Origin: Croceivirga radicis | Lineage (GTDB): Bacteria > Bacteroidota > Bacteroidia > Flavobacteriales > Flavobacteriaceae | Length of the DNA stretch: 64,000 nt | NCBI RefSeq assembly: GCF_002072105.2 | Contig: NZ_MTBC01000008.1 | Coordinates: 1 to 64,000 of the forward strand | Reading direction: 5' to 3' | In this document: positions 16,311 to 24,532 of the stretch, piece after piece | Layout of the letters: every line of letters begins with the position of its first letter | Position numbering within the stretch: the stretch's first letter is position 1 | The notes under the pieces: generated by a model | The model's input: the letters and a program-made list of their open reading frames with translations, nothing else | What the model was told of the DNA's origin: nothing | Database searches by the model: none | Made by a program: the position numbers and the translations under genes

Positions 16311-17171
16311 TTATTTAAAACCGATTTCTTTTAAGCCTTCATGGCTAATCTTAATAACCTCTAATGGTTTTTTATCCCACGTCATATCTTGCTCTACAAA
16401 ATAACCTTCCATTCCAGATTTGTCTTTTTGGGCAAGAATTCGTTTAAAATCGATATGGCCTTCCCCAACAGGAGCAAATTTACCTTCATCGTCCATATCC
16501 TTCACGTGCCATAGTTTAAACCTACCTGGGTATTTTTCAAAATACGCCAAGGGGTCCGCACCTGCTTTGGTTACCCAGTATAAATCCATCTGAAAATTCA
16601 CGTATTTTGGGTCGGTATTTTCTAATAAATAATCTATTAAAATACTGCCATCTTCACCTTTCATAAATTCAAAATCATGATTATGATAAAGTAATTGAAC
16701 ACCCGCGGCATCGGCTTTTTTACCTAATTCGTTTAAAATTTTTAAAAGCTGCTCATTTGTACCCTTCATACCCATTTTCATGGTACTTTGATCAAAAGTA
16801 AACATGCCCATTGGAGGTATAGGAACCACTACGTATGTAAAACCTGCGGCTTTGGCATCTGCCAATTGCTGTTCCGCATTATCTAGAGTGATAGAACTTT
16901 GGTGAGAACTTAACGGTTTAAGACCTAATTGCTGTAACGAATCTTTAAACGCTTCTGGTTGCATACCATAATACATACCATTGTCATAACCTGCTGCTTC
17001 TACGTAAGCATATCCGGTTTCTGAAACAGTTTTTAAGGTTTCAATTGGTGCCTTGCCCATATCGTCCCTAACGGTATAGAGGGCCAAACCGCCAAAATTG
17101 CCGTTGTTACAAGATTGTAATACAAATACGGATAAGCCAAAATAAATTAGCTTTTTAAGTTTTGATGTCAT
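16311..17171 (-). CDS. Sugar phosphate isomerase/epimerase-like lipoprotein (AP endonuclease 2 fold)
   Basis: 286 residues with a lipoprotein signal ending at VLQSC, so it would act outside the cytoplasm, which is unusual for an isomerase name but common in Bacteroidota. The TIM-barrel metal-site motifs of the xylose isomerase-like/AP endonuclease 2 family are visible: YVEAAG near 56, LLYHNHDFE near 160, FQMDLYWV, KLWHVKDMD, GEGHIDF and YFVEQDM. Relatives act on keto-sugars or inositol-type compounds; the substrate here is unknown. It is a single-gene unit with its own terminator, lying just upstream of the glucan regulator, so a role in sugar metabolism is only a suggestion. Confidence 0.75.
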   Translation of the reverse strand: MTSKLKKLIYFGLSVFVLQSCNNGNFGGLALYTVRDDMGKAPIETLKTVSETGYAYVEAAGYDNGMYYGMQPEAFKDSLQQLGLKPLSSHQSSITLDNAEQQLADAKAAGFTYVVVPIPPMGMFTFDQSTMKMGMKGTNEQLLKILNELGKKADAAGVQLLYHNHDFEFMKGEDGSILIDYLLENTDPKYVNFQMDLYWVTKAGADPLAYFEKYPGRFKLWHVKDMDDEGKFAPVGEGHIDFKRILAQKDKSGMEGYFVEQDMTWDKKPLEVIKISHEGLKEIGFK

Positions 17172-17228
17172 TTTATACAGTTTTTGTGGTAGTTAATAAA
17201 GATACATGATTAAAACAAAATCCATAAA

Positions 17229-17252
17229 AAAACCCGCTTTTAAACGGGTTTA
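17229..17252 (-). terminator. Probable terminator after the 75-residue gene
   Basis: AAACCCG-N8-CGGGTTT inverted repeat followed on the minus strand by an A/T-rich run, four bases after the stop at 17257. Confidence 0.65.
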
Positions 17253-17256
17253 AATT

Positions 17257-17484
17257 TTATGCTAAAGGATTTCCTTTTAAACGTTTTTCAATTTTCTTTT
17301 TCTTTTCAGTCAACCGTTTCATCAAATCCATAAGTTCTGAATCTTTGGTCTCCTTATATATTTCGTTGATATCTAAAATTAACTGTTTTGCTTCCCTTGA
17401 AGCTTCTACACGGTCGCTTGTGGACATATGACTTAGCGTCCTGTTCTCAAACTCCGTAGCCTTTTCCAATAATTCTGCAGTCAT
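17257..17484 (-). CDS. Small charged helical protein, function unknown
   Basis: 75 residues, no signal peptide and no membrane segment, rich in Glu and Lys. The pattern of Leu/Ile every three to four residues (LLEKATEFENRTL, LILDINEIYKE, LMDLMKRLTEKKKKIEKRL) suggests a coiled-coil or helical hairpin. I do not recognise a family. It has its own terminator and a plausible promoter box upstream, so it is likely a real single gene. Confidence 0.65.
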   Translation of the reverse strand: MTAELLEKATEFENRTLSHMSTSDRVEASREAKQLILDINEIYKETKDSELMDLMKRLTEKKKKIEKRLKGNPLA

Positions 17485-17572
17485 TTTTCAATAAGGTTAT
17501 GTATGTTACACCAAAAGCGTACTAATCTTGAACTTTTATAGCCTTTGGCTCCATAATTATTACAAATTTATT

Positions 17573-17600
17573 TTTTAACATAAACAAATTTTGCAGCAAA
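17573..17600 (-). promoter_or_regulatory. Possible Bacteroidota-type promoter for the 75-residue gene
   Basis: On the minus strand TAAATTTG (17573-17580) matches the TAnnTTTG -7 box. TTTG at 17597-17600 could be the -33 box, though the 16-base spacer is shorter than usual. It lies about 90 bases before the start codon. Confidence 0.35.
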
Positions 17601-17714
17601 AATGCAAGTGTTAAAAAATAATTTTCGAATATAGGGAATTAAGCGTTAATCTTAATATTAAATAATACTTAAAAAAACTTTTGGCAAATAAAAAGTTTCC
17701 GTTAACGGAGGCAA

Positions 17715-18311
17715 CTAAATTGTATCTCTAGTTTTGATAACGTTTTTTAGTTCCTTTATTTCTAATAGAAGTTGTTTATTTTGGCTGTTTACCTGCTCTA
17801 TTTTTTTATTCACATCTGCCTCTGTCAGGTATTTCTTTTTACCTACTAGCGTACCCAGCATACTGTAAACCGTAAATACAAAGCTAATGGCCACCGCGGC
17901 CAATAATGAAAACAAATACGCTTTTTCTTTTCTAAATTTCTTTTTTTGTTTTAACGCTAAGTCTTGCTTTTCTGTAGCAGATAACTTTCTATTATTAGAC
18001 AGCTGATCTATGAATACGTCCCATTTCTCTTCTTCTTGAATAAATAACTGGGTAAAGCCACCTTCTTCCAAAAAATCAGCAGTTAGTGCAGTTGCGGAAA
18101 GCATAAAAATTTTTGAGCCATTACCACTCATTATATCTAGCAAATCATGGTCATAATCCATAATTTCCCGTATTAATCGTATAACGTATTCTAAACTATA
18201 ATGGGGTCTTAAAAACTCATCGTAGAGCAATTGTACTTGGAAATAATCCTCACGATCCGCTGCATACTGCAAGAATTTGTCTTTTAGTTCTGCTTTAAAA
18301 AAGTTGCTCAT
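17715..18311 (-). CDS. Single-pass membrane protein with coiled coil, function unknown
   Basis: 198 residues. The N-terminal half is cytoplasmic-looking and acidic (ADREDYFQVQLLYDEF, IREIMDYDHDLLDIMSG). It is followed by a basic stretch (KQKKKFRKEKAYLF), one membrane helix (LLAAVAISFVFTVYSMLG, about 145-162), and a C-terminal coiled coil (VNKKIEQVNSQNKQLLLEIKELKN). Hypothetical; I recognise no family. It stands alone, 109 bases after the ClpS gene on the same strand. A weak hairpin, TCCGTTAACGGA, followed by T residues lies just past its stop. Confidence 0.6.
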   Translation of the reverse strand: MSNFFKAELKDKFLQYAADREDYFQVQLLYDEFLRPHYSLEYVIRLIREIMDYDHDLLDIMSGNGSKIFMLSATALTADFLEEGGFTQLFIQEEEKWDVFIDQLSNNRKLSATEKQDLALKQKKKFRKEKAYLFSLLAAVAISFVFTVYSMLGTLVGKKKYLTEADVNKKIEQVNSQNKQLLLEIKELKNVIKTRDTI

Positions 18312-18420
18312 GCTTGGTAAAACAGTTTGGTCTAGTTGGTTAGGCTAAAAACAAATATAGGCGTAAGACATAAAAACTGCCTTTTAAAAACGTAAAAGTA
18401 TGGTTAGCAAAAGATTTATG

Positions 18421-18696
18421 CTAAACAATTTCTGCACTTAATCCTGCTTGCAATAACCGGGTACATCTTGGCTTAAGATCCTCATAATCCCCTGTCTTAA
18501 CCGTGCATTTTCCGTTGTAATGTACAATTAAAGAACATTGCTCTGCTTGTTCTGGTGTATGTTCACAGACTGCAATTAATGTATTAATGACATGGTCAAA
18601 GGTATTTACATCATCATTAAACAATACAATCTCATTTTGATTGGCAACGTCCTCTTCTAGTAAAAGCTCTTCTGAATATTGTTCTTGTGCGCCCAT
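18421..18696 (-). CDS. clpS: ATP-dependent Clp protease adaptor ClpS
   Basis: 91 residues. The core LFNDDVNTFDHVINTL carries the ClpS ligand-pocket residues Asn-Asp-Asp and is followed by AEQCSLIVHYNGKCTVKTGDYEDL, typical of the family. ClpS delivers N-degron proteins to ClpAP/ClpCP in the cytoplasm. It is the last gene of a five-gene minus-strand operon, 18 bases after prmA. The start is well placed, giving the short acidic N-terminal tail expected. Confidence 0.93.
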   Translation of the reverse strand: MGAQEQYSEELLLEEDVANQNEIVLFNDDVNTFDHVINTLIAVCEHTPEQAEQCSLIVHYNGKCTVKTGDYEDLKPRCTRLLQAGLSAEIV

Positions 18697-18714
18697 AGCC
18701 CTTTGCTTCTTATC

Positions 18715-19542
18715 CTAAAATACATATTTTGCGGCAACCCAATTATTTTTGTCTAATTTTTTTTCAAATTGCAAACCAGTTGCTTCACATTTTGAGGATA
18801 TCATTTCTAAATCCTCTAAATAGAAGCCACTTAAAAATAGTGCTCCGCCTTTATTAAGACAAGAAACATATGTTGGGATGTCTTTTAAAAGAATATTTCT
18901 ATTGATATTGGCCAAAATAACATCGTAATTTTTATTGCCCAGTAAACTGGCATCGCCCTCTTTTACCGTTATCTTATTGCAATTATTACGTTCTGCATTT
19001 TCAAGACTATTTAGGTAGCACCAATTATCTATATCTATGGCCTCCAAATCAGTAGCGCCTCGCATTTCTGCCAAAATGGCCAAAACACCCGTACCACAAC
19101 CCATATCCAATACAGATTTTCCCGTAAAATCATAATCCAAAATATGACTTAACATCATAAATGTGGTTTCATGATGCCCTGTCCCAAAACTCATTTTGGG
19201 CTCAATAATTATATCGTAAGTAACCTTCTGTTTTTCATGGAAGGGCGCCCTTACCATGCATTTATCTTGGACCAGTATGGGTTTAAAGCTTTTTTCCCAT
19301 TCGGCATTCCAATTTTGTTGTTTTACCGTTTTACTGGTCCAAGTAATGTCAAATTCTTTTTGTTGAAATAGATAAATTTCTTCTAATGCGTTAAGATCAA
19401 AAATATCTTTCTGCACATAAGCTATTAAGCCATCTTCTTGCTCCACAAAACTCTCGAACTCCATTGCATCCAACTCTGCAATCAAAATATCCGATGCAGG
19501 TTGTAATGGCGAAATTTTAAATGCTATTTCTAAGTATTCCAA
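18715..19542 (-). CDS. prmA: Ribosomal protein L11 methyltransferase PrmA
   Basis: 275 residues, the usual length. FGTGHHETT (119-127) and the S-adenosylmethionine motif VLDMGCGTGVLAI (144-156) followed by an acidic residue at AID (168-170) are the family signatures; the NxxxN motif appears as LANINRNIL. It trimethylates ribosomal protein L11. It starts one base after the tpiA stop, within the DUF1599-DoxX-tpiA-prmA-clpS operon. Confidence 0.93.
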   Translation of the reverse strand: MEYLEIAFKISPLQPASDILIAELDAMEFESFVEQEDGLIAYVQKDIFDLNALEEIYLFQQKEFDITWTSKTVKQQNWNAEWEKSFKPILVQDKCMVRAPFHEKQKVTYDIIIEPKMSFGTGHHETTFMMLSHILDYDFTGKSVLDMGCGTGVLAILAEMRGATDLEAIDIDNWCYLNSLENAERNNCNKITVKEGDASLLGNKNYDVILANINRNILLKDIPTYVSCLNKGGALFLSGFYLEDLEMISSKCEATGLQFEKKLDKNNWVAAKYVF

Positions 19543-19543
19543 T

Positions 19544-20293
19544 TTATATCGCTTTCACTATATCTATAAAATCATCGCTTTTTAAGGAAGCCCCGCCAAT
19601 TAAACCACCATCTACATCTGGTTTGGAAAAAATGTCTTTGGCATTAGCTGGCTTTACACTGCCACCGTAAAGTATGGTTACATTTTCTGCAACACCTGAA
19701 TTTACGGCATCTGCAATAGTTTTTCTGATAAAAGCGTGCATTTCTTGCGCTTGTTCTGGAGAAGCTGTTTCGCCTGTACCTATTGCCCAAACCGGCTCAT
19801 AGGCCAATACTATTTTACTCCATTTATCTGCAGACAATCCAAATAATACATTTTTTAGTTGGCGCTCCACAACTGCAAAGTGATTATCTGATTTTCTATC
19901 CTCTAATTCTTCACCAAAACAAAAAATAATACGCATGTTTTTTTCTAATGCGGTTTCTACTTTTTGCACTAGTAATTGGTCATCTTCACCAAAAAGGGAA
20001 CGTCTTTCTGAATGCCCCAAGATTACCGTATCTACCCCTATATTTAATAACATATCTGCAGAGATTTCTCCAGTATAAGCCCCGCTTGCGGCAAAGTGCA
20101 TGTTTTGCGCGGCTACTTGTATAATAGACCCATCTAATTCCTTAACAGCGTTAGAAAGATTTACAAAAGTTGGTGCTACTATAACCTCTGCTTGGGTATC
20201 TGGAAGTTTGGCTGCTAATTCTGACAAAAGCGCCTCCGTCTCTTCTAAGTTTTTATTCATTTTCCAGTTGCCTGCTACTATTTGGCTTCTCAT
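19544..20293 (-). CDS. tpiA: Triose-phosphate isomerase
   Basis: 249 residues. Catalytic residues are intact: Asn9 and Lys11 in GNWKMN, His94 in GHSERR, Glu166 in AYEPVWAIGTG. Loop residues YGGSVKP near the C-terminus bind the phosphate. It interconverts dihydroxyacetone phosphate and glyceraldehyde 3-phosphate in glycolysis. It is cotranscribed with prmA downstream (one base apart) and a DoxX-family gene upstream (six bases apart). Confidence 0.97.
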   Translation of the reverse strand: MRSQIVAGNWKMNKNLEETEALLSELAAKLPDTQAEVIVAPTFVNLSNAVKELDGSIIQVAAQNMHFAASGAYTGEISADMLLNIGVDTVILGHSERRSLFGEDDQLLVQKVETALEKNMRIIFCFGEELEDRKSDNHFAVVERQLKNVLFGLSADKWSKIVLAYEPVWAIGTGETASPEQAQEMHAFIRKTIADAVNSGVAENVTILYGGSVKPANAKDIFSKPDVDGGLIGGASLKSDDFIDIVKAI

Positions 20294-20299
20294 AGGATT

Positions 20300-21397
20300 C
20301 TATTTTAATTTAAGTGTTTCAATATCGTTGTAATGTACTTTCTCTATTATGGTTCCTTTCTCCAGTACCAATATTCCCGGGTTAGACCTTACTATTGTTT
20401 TTAGGGTAGTTTGGTCAGTAAAATAAAAATCAAATTCCAGATTGTATTCTTTTCTTACCACCTGGGCTTGTTGGGTGTTAGAGGCAGACATTCCAATAAC
20501 CTTATATCCTTTTTTAATGGCTCTATCCGTAATTTTCTTTACCGCTTCAAAAGCCTCTAATTCCGCCTTGGCCAAATCATAAGAAATAACCATGACCAAT
20601 TTGGGCTCTGCCAACATTTCCAAAGTAAAATCTGCTCCATTATGCTCTATGGTAAAATCATGAATTGGCGGCTCATAACCTTTTTGTATCTCTACGGTTT
20701 CTACTCCAATAAACTCTCCATCCACATTTGGATAATCACCGTTGGTAACATATTCCTTTTCAGTACCGTTTTCATTGAACGTCCAAGTATATTCGTATAA
20801 AGGTTGAGGCGCATTTTCTGGAACAGACATACCTTGCCCTATGTTCGCACCAATTTTATAGGGCCTAAAATCTTTTGAAGGCAAATGGTTTAATACGTGA
20901 TAACAAAAAAGCACACAAGATAAGGTAGCAAGCCCAACAGCCCACCATTCTTTATTTTTGGGCAGAATTGGATTAATGTATTTAAGGCCTTTTAGTAAAA
21001 TTAAAATAAGTACCAATAGAATTACATCCTTTGTAAAAGATTCCCATGGCGTTAACTTAATGGCATCTCCAAAACAACCACAATCCGTAACCTTATTAAA
21101 ATATGCCGAATAGAACGTTAAGAAAGTAAAGAAAATAATCATAGCCAATAAACTCCAAACCGTAAATTTGGCCTTAAAACCTATAAGAAGCATAACGCCC
21201 AACAACACTTCTACAATGACCACAAAAATAGAAATGGCCAAAGCGTATGGTTCTAGAAAAGGTAAGTCCAACACGGCCGGGCTAAAATATTCTTCTAATT
21301 TGAATGAAAACCCTACTGGATCATTCAACTTTATGAGTCCACTAATAATAAATAAAACCCCAACAAAAATTCTGCTAATCCCCGTTAAAACCTTCAT
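20300..21397 (-). CDS. DoxX-family membrane protein with C-terminal thioredoxin-like region
   Basis: 365 residues from the ATG at 21395-21397, which follows the upstream stop by one base; an ATG five codons earlier lies inside the preceding gene. The N-terminal part has four to five membrane segments of DoxX/MauE type, with FSAYFNKVTDCGCFGDAIKL carrying the conserved Cys-Gly-Cys. The soluble C-terminal part (YDFTIEHN..., then KGYKVIGMSASN and the FYFTDQTTLKTIVRSNPGIL region) resembles a thioredoxin-like fold without an active CXXC. It corresponds to the BT_3928-type conserved family of Bacteroidota. A redox or cell-envelope role is plausible but not shown. Confidence 0.8.
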   Translation of the reverse strand: MKVLTGISRIFVGVLFIISGLIKLNDPVGFSFKLEEYFSPAVLDLPFLEPYALAISIFVVIVEVLLGVMLLIGFKAKFTVWSLLAMIIFFTFLTFYSAYFNKVTDCGCFGDAIKLTPWESFTKDVILLVLILILLKGLKYINPILPKNKEWWAVGLATLSCVLFCYHVLNHLPSKDFRPYKIGANIGQGMSVPENAPQPLYEYTWTFNENGTEKEYVTNGDYPNVDGEFIGVETVEIQKGYEPPIHDFTIEHNGADFTLEMLAEPKLVMVISYDLAKAELEAFEAVKKITDRAIKKGYKVIGMSASNTQQAQVVRKEYNLEFDFYFTDQTTLKTIVRSNPGILVLEKGTIIEKVHYNDIETLKLK

Positions 21398-21398
21398 A

Positions 21399-21941
21399 CT
21401 ATTCCGCTTCATTTAAATGAATCATGGCAAAAACCGCATAATTGAACATGTCTTGGTAATTGGCCGCTATACCTTCGCTAACAATTGTTTTACCTTGATT
21501 ATCTTCAATTTGTTTTACCCGTAGTAATTTCTGTAAAATCAAATCGGTTAAAGAACTAACACGCATATCTCGCCAAGCCTCTCCGTAATCATGATTCTTA
21601 TTTTCCATTAAGGTTTTACATACGGTTACTTGCTCATCATATAAAGCTAAGGCCTCTTCTGCTTTTAAGTCTGGCTGATTGGCAATTCCTTTTTGTATCT
21701 GTATCAAAGCCATTATAGCGTAATTGATAATGCCAATAAATTCCGATTTTTCGCCTTCGTCTACTTTACGAACATCTTGTTCTTGTAAACTTCTAATACG
21801 TTGTGCTTTAATAAATATTTGATCGGTAAGCGAAGGTAATCTTAAGATACGCCATGCCGTACCATAGTCTTTTGTTTTGTTTTTGAACAATTCCCTGCAG
21901 CTGGCCACAATGGCATCGTATTGTTCCGAAGTCTTCTGCAT
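21399..21941 (-). CDS. DUF1599 protein
   Basis: 180 residues made of two related halves: KNKTKDYGTAWRILRLPSLTDQIFIKAQRIRSLQE near 16-52 and NKNHDYGEAWRDMRVSSLTDLILQKLLRVKQIED near 113-147. The repeated DYG.AWR..R..SLTD pattern is the hallmark of DUF1599, also named nucleotide-modification-associated domain 1. Biochemical role is not established. It is the first gene of the tpiA-prmA-clpS operon and lies back to back with folP, an arrangement I believe is widespread in Bacteroidota. Confidence 0.85.
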   Translation of the reverse strand: MQKTSEQYDAIVASCRELFKNKTKDYGTAWRILRLPSLTDQIFIKAQRIRSLQEQDVRKVDEGEKSEFIGIINYAIMALIQIQKGIANQPDLKAEEALALYDEQVTVCKTLMENKNHDYGEAWRDMRVSSLTDLILQKLLRVKQIEDNQGKTIVSEGIAANYQDMFNYAVFAMIHLNEAE

Positions 21942-21974
21942 GTATCTGCTATTTTACGTAATTTGAGCCCAAAT

Positions 21975-22005
21975 TCAGAGCTATAACTGCTCTGAGCCAA
22001 AGATA
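21975..22005 (-). promoter_or_regulatory. Promoter box and inverted repeat between DUF1599 and folP
   Basis: On the minus strand TATCTTTG (21998-22005) matches the TAnnTTTG -7 box. Just downstream of it, TCAGAGC-N7-GCTCTGA (21975-21995) forms a seven-base-pair inverted repeat at the expected transcript start. A -33 box is not evident. Confidence 0.4.
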
Positions 22006-22033
22006 ATGATTCGCATTAAAGCAGCTGTATTTT

Positions 22034-22867
22034 ATGACTATAAACTGCAAGGGTAACTTAGTAGACCTTACCGCCCCAAAAGTGATGGGTATTTTAAATC
22101 TCACCCCAGACTCGTTTTATGATGGTGGTAAACATAAAAACCTTGACGATGCACTTAGGCAAACCGAAAAAATGGTTACAGACGGCGCCACTTTTATAGA
22201 CATAGGTGCTTATAGTTCTAGACCAGACGCGAAACACATAACCGAGGAAGAAGAGTTAAGCCGTCTTCTACCCATTTTACAAAAAGTGGTAAAGGTTTTT
22301 CCTGAAATTCTAATATCTGTAGATACATTTAGAAGTAAAATTGCGCAAATAGCCATAGAAAATGAAGCAGCTCTTATAAACGATATTTCTGGAGGCCAAT
22401 TAGACCAAAAAATGTTAGAAACAGTAGCCCAGCTTCAAGTGCCATATATAGCCATGCATATGAGGGGTACCCCCCAAAATATGAAGCAATTAACTTCTTA
22501 TGATAATTTGGTGAAAGATGTTATACGCTACTTTTCTAACCTAAAAACACAAGCAACGGCACTAAAGTTGAACGACCTTATTATAGACCCTGGTTTTGGG
22601 TTTGCCAAAACCCAAAACCAAAATTTTGAACTACTCTCCAAAATGCATCTATTGCAACATTTAGAACTTCCAATTTTAGCCGGAATAAGCAGAAAATCCA
22701 TGATTTACAAAACGTTAGGTATAACAGCTCAAGAAGCTTTAAACGGTAGTACGGCATTACATATGGTTTGCCTACAACAAGGAGCCAAACTATTACGGGT
22801 ACACGATGTTAAAGAGGCCAAAGAAACCATAACCTTATGGCAAAACTTGTATCCAAATAATTTTTGA
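22034..22867 (+). CDS. folP: Dihydropteroate synthase
   Basis: 277 residues. The signatures MGILNLTPDSFYDGG (18-32), IDIGAYSSRPDA, ISVDTFR, INDISGGQ, MHMRGTPQNM, IIDPGFGFAKT and ILAGISRKSMI cover the pterin- and pABA-binding sites of the enzyme. It condenses 6-hydroxymethyl-dihydropterin diphosphate with p-aminobenzoate in folate synthesis. It is followed 45 bases later by the diadenylate cyclase gene on the same strand. Confidence 0.96.
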   Translation: MTINCKGNLVDLTAPKVMGILNLTPDSFYDGGKHKNLDDALRQTEKMVTDGATFIDIGAYSSRPDAKHITEEEELSRLLPILQKVVKVFPEILISVDTFRSKIAQIAIENEAALINDISGGQLDQKMLETVAQLQVPYIAMHMRGTPQNMKQLTSYDNLVKDVIRYFSNLKTQATALKLNDLIIDPGFGFAKTQNQNFELLSKMHLLQHLELPILAGISRKSMIYKTLGITAQEALNGSTALHMVCLQQGAKLLRVHDVKEAKETITLWQNLYPNNF

Positions 22868-22912
22868 GCGGTACTAACTAGATTTTTCTAAATTTACAAA
22901 AACACACCACTT

Positions 22913-23698
22913 TTGGAATTCCTTAATTTTCTAGAGTTTAGAATTACCGACTTTATAGATATTGTACTGGTAGCCATATTGCTCTATTATATTTACAAAT
23001 TAGTAAAGGGTACGGTAGCTATTAATATTTTTATAGGCATTGTCATAGTTTGGGCATTATGGAAATTGACCGAATTATTGCAAATGAAAATGATTAGCAG
23101 CATGGTTGGTGGCTTTATGAACATTGGCTTGATCGCACTAATTATTGTTTTTCAACAAGAAATTCGCAAGTTTTTGTTATTGATAGGCTCTACCAATTTT
23201 GCATCCAAAAGAAGTTTTATAAGGCATTTTAAATTTTTAAAACAAGAGGCTTTACCTACAGATGTAGATGTAGATGCCATTGTAAGTGCTTGTAAAAATA
23301 TGGGGATAAGTAAGACAGGGGCACTATTGGTAATTGAGCGCAATAACAGCTTGGATTTTATAAAAAGTAGTGGCGATAAAATGAACATAGAGATTACCCA
23401 ACCCATTTTGGAAAGTATTTTCTACAAAAACAGTCCTTTACATGATGGCGCCGCCATTGTACAAGACAATTTTATTACGGCCACACGTGTAATACTACCC
23501 GTAAGTAATGATAGAAGCATACCACTACGCTACGGCTTAAGACACCGTGCCGCAGTTGGCATTACAGAAAAGACCGATGCGCTTTGTTTGGTGGTGAGTG
23601 AGGAAACCGGGAATATAACCTACATTAAAACCGGAGACTTTGTGCCCTACAAAAGTATTGAAGAGTTAACCGAAATGATAAAAAAGGACCTTGCCTAA
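22913..23698 (+). CDS. cdaA: Diadenylate cyclase CdaA (c-di-AMP synthase)
   Basis: 261 residues starting at a TTG codon (22913-22915), chosen because it gives the usual short N-terminus before three membrane helices (FIDIVLVAILLYYIYKLV, INIFIGIVIVWALW, GLIALIIVFQ). The DisA_N catalytic domain follows with DGA at 178-180 and RHR at 210-212, the two motifs required for joining two ATP into c-di-AMP. It is coupled to folP here and not to cdaR-glmM as in Firmicutes. The next gene, a zinc-ribbon membrane protein, begins three bases after the stop. Confidence 0.93.
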   Translation: MEFLNFLEFRITDFIDIVLVAILLYYIYKLVKGTVAINIFIGIVIVWALWKLTELLQMKMISSMVGGFMNIGLIALIIVFQQEIRKFLLLIGSTNFASKRSFIRHFKFLKQEALPTDVDVDAIVSACKNMGISKTGALLVIERNNSLDFIKSSGDKMNIEITQPILESIFYKNSPLHDGAAIVQDNFITATRVILPVSNDRSIPLRYGLRHRAAVGITEKTDALCLVVSEETGNITYIKTGDFVPYKSIEELTEMIKKDLA

Positions 23699-23701
23699 CC
23701 C

Positions 23702-24532
23702 ATGGAATGTAAAAACTGTCTAGACCAACTTAGAACCGACTACAGTTACTGCCCAGGTTGTGGCGCCAAAGTAATTAGAAAACGCATAACCATGAAGAAT
23801 TTGTGGTTTGATTTTACTGAACGGTTCTTTAATCTAGACAACACCTTTATCCGCACTTTTGTAAGTCTTTTTACCCAACCAAAAGATGTAGTATTGGGCT
23901 ACATTAACGGTACCCGTAAAAAATACATGAACCCAATTAGTTATTTTATGATTGCGGTTACCCTAGGCGGACTCTTCTTTTTTTTACAGAATAAGTTTTT
24001 TCCAAATGCCATGAGTTATCAATTTGAACTATTGGAAGAACAACAAAAAGGACCTTCTGGAATTTTTGTGACAGATTCCGTATTAAAGTGGCAGAAAATC
24101 TTGGCAGAATACCAAAGTATTTTTTACATGCTAATGATTCCAATAATATCTCTGATTTCTAGATTGGTTTTCATCAACAGAAAAGAGTTGAATCTAAGCG
24201 AACATTTGGTTCTAAATCTTTACGGTTATTCACAGATAAGTATTGTTATAAATGTACTTTACATTCTACTTATTTGGAACTCCAAAGCCATTTATTATAT
24301 TGGATTCTACGGGGGTATTTTGGGCTATATTGGTTACTACAGCTATTATCTTAAACAAATATTTTCGCTTAGTTTTAAACAATTACTACTTAAAATTCTT
24401 TTTTTCCTAGCCATTGGCCTAATCCTATATATCGCAATTGTTATACTAGTAGCTATTTATCTTTTTGCTTTTACCGATACCTTTAAAAACCTTTCTCAGA
24501 CCGCTTCTTTGGCCATGAATTGGGCCTCATAA
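23702..24532 (+). CDS. DUF3667 membrane protein with N-terminal zinc ribbon
   Basis: 276 residues. Four cysteines at 3, 6, 17 and 20 (CKNC and CPGC) form a zinc ribbon, followed by RFFNLDNTFIRTFVSLFTQPKDVVLGYINGTRKKYMNPISYF, the DUF3667 signature. Five or so membrane helices follow. Function unknown. It starts three bases after cdaA, so it is probably in the folP-cdaA operon. Its last 37 bases overlap the 3' end of the convergent ABC transporter gene. Confidence 0.8.
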   Translation: MECKNCLDQLRTDYSYCPGCGAKVIRKRITMKNLWFDFTERFFNLDNTFIRTFVSLFTQPKDVVLGYINGTRKKYMNPISYFMIAVTLGGLFFFLQNKFFPNAMSYQFELLEEQQKGPSGIFVTDSVLKWQKILAEYQSIFYMLMIPIISLISRLVFINRKELNLSEHLVLNLYGYSQISIVINVLYILLIWNSKAIYYIGFYGGILGYIGYYSYYLKQIFSLSFKQLLLKILFFLAIGLILYIAIVILVAIYLFAFTDTFKNLSQTASLAMNWAS

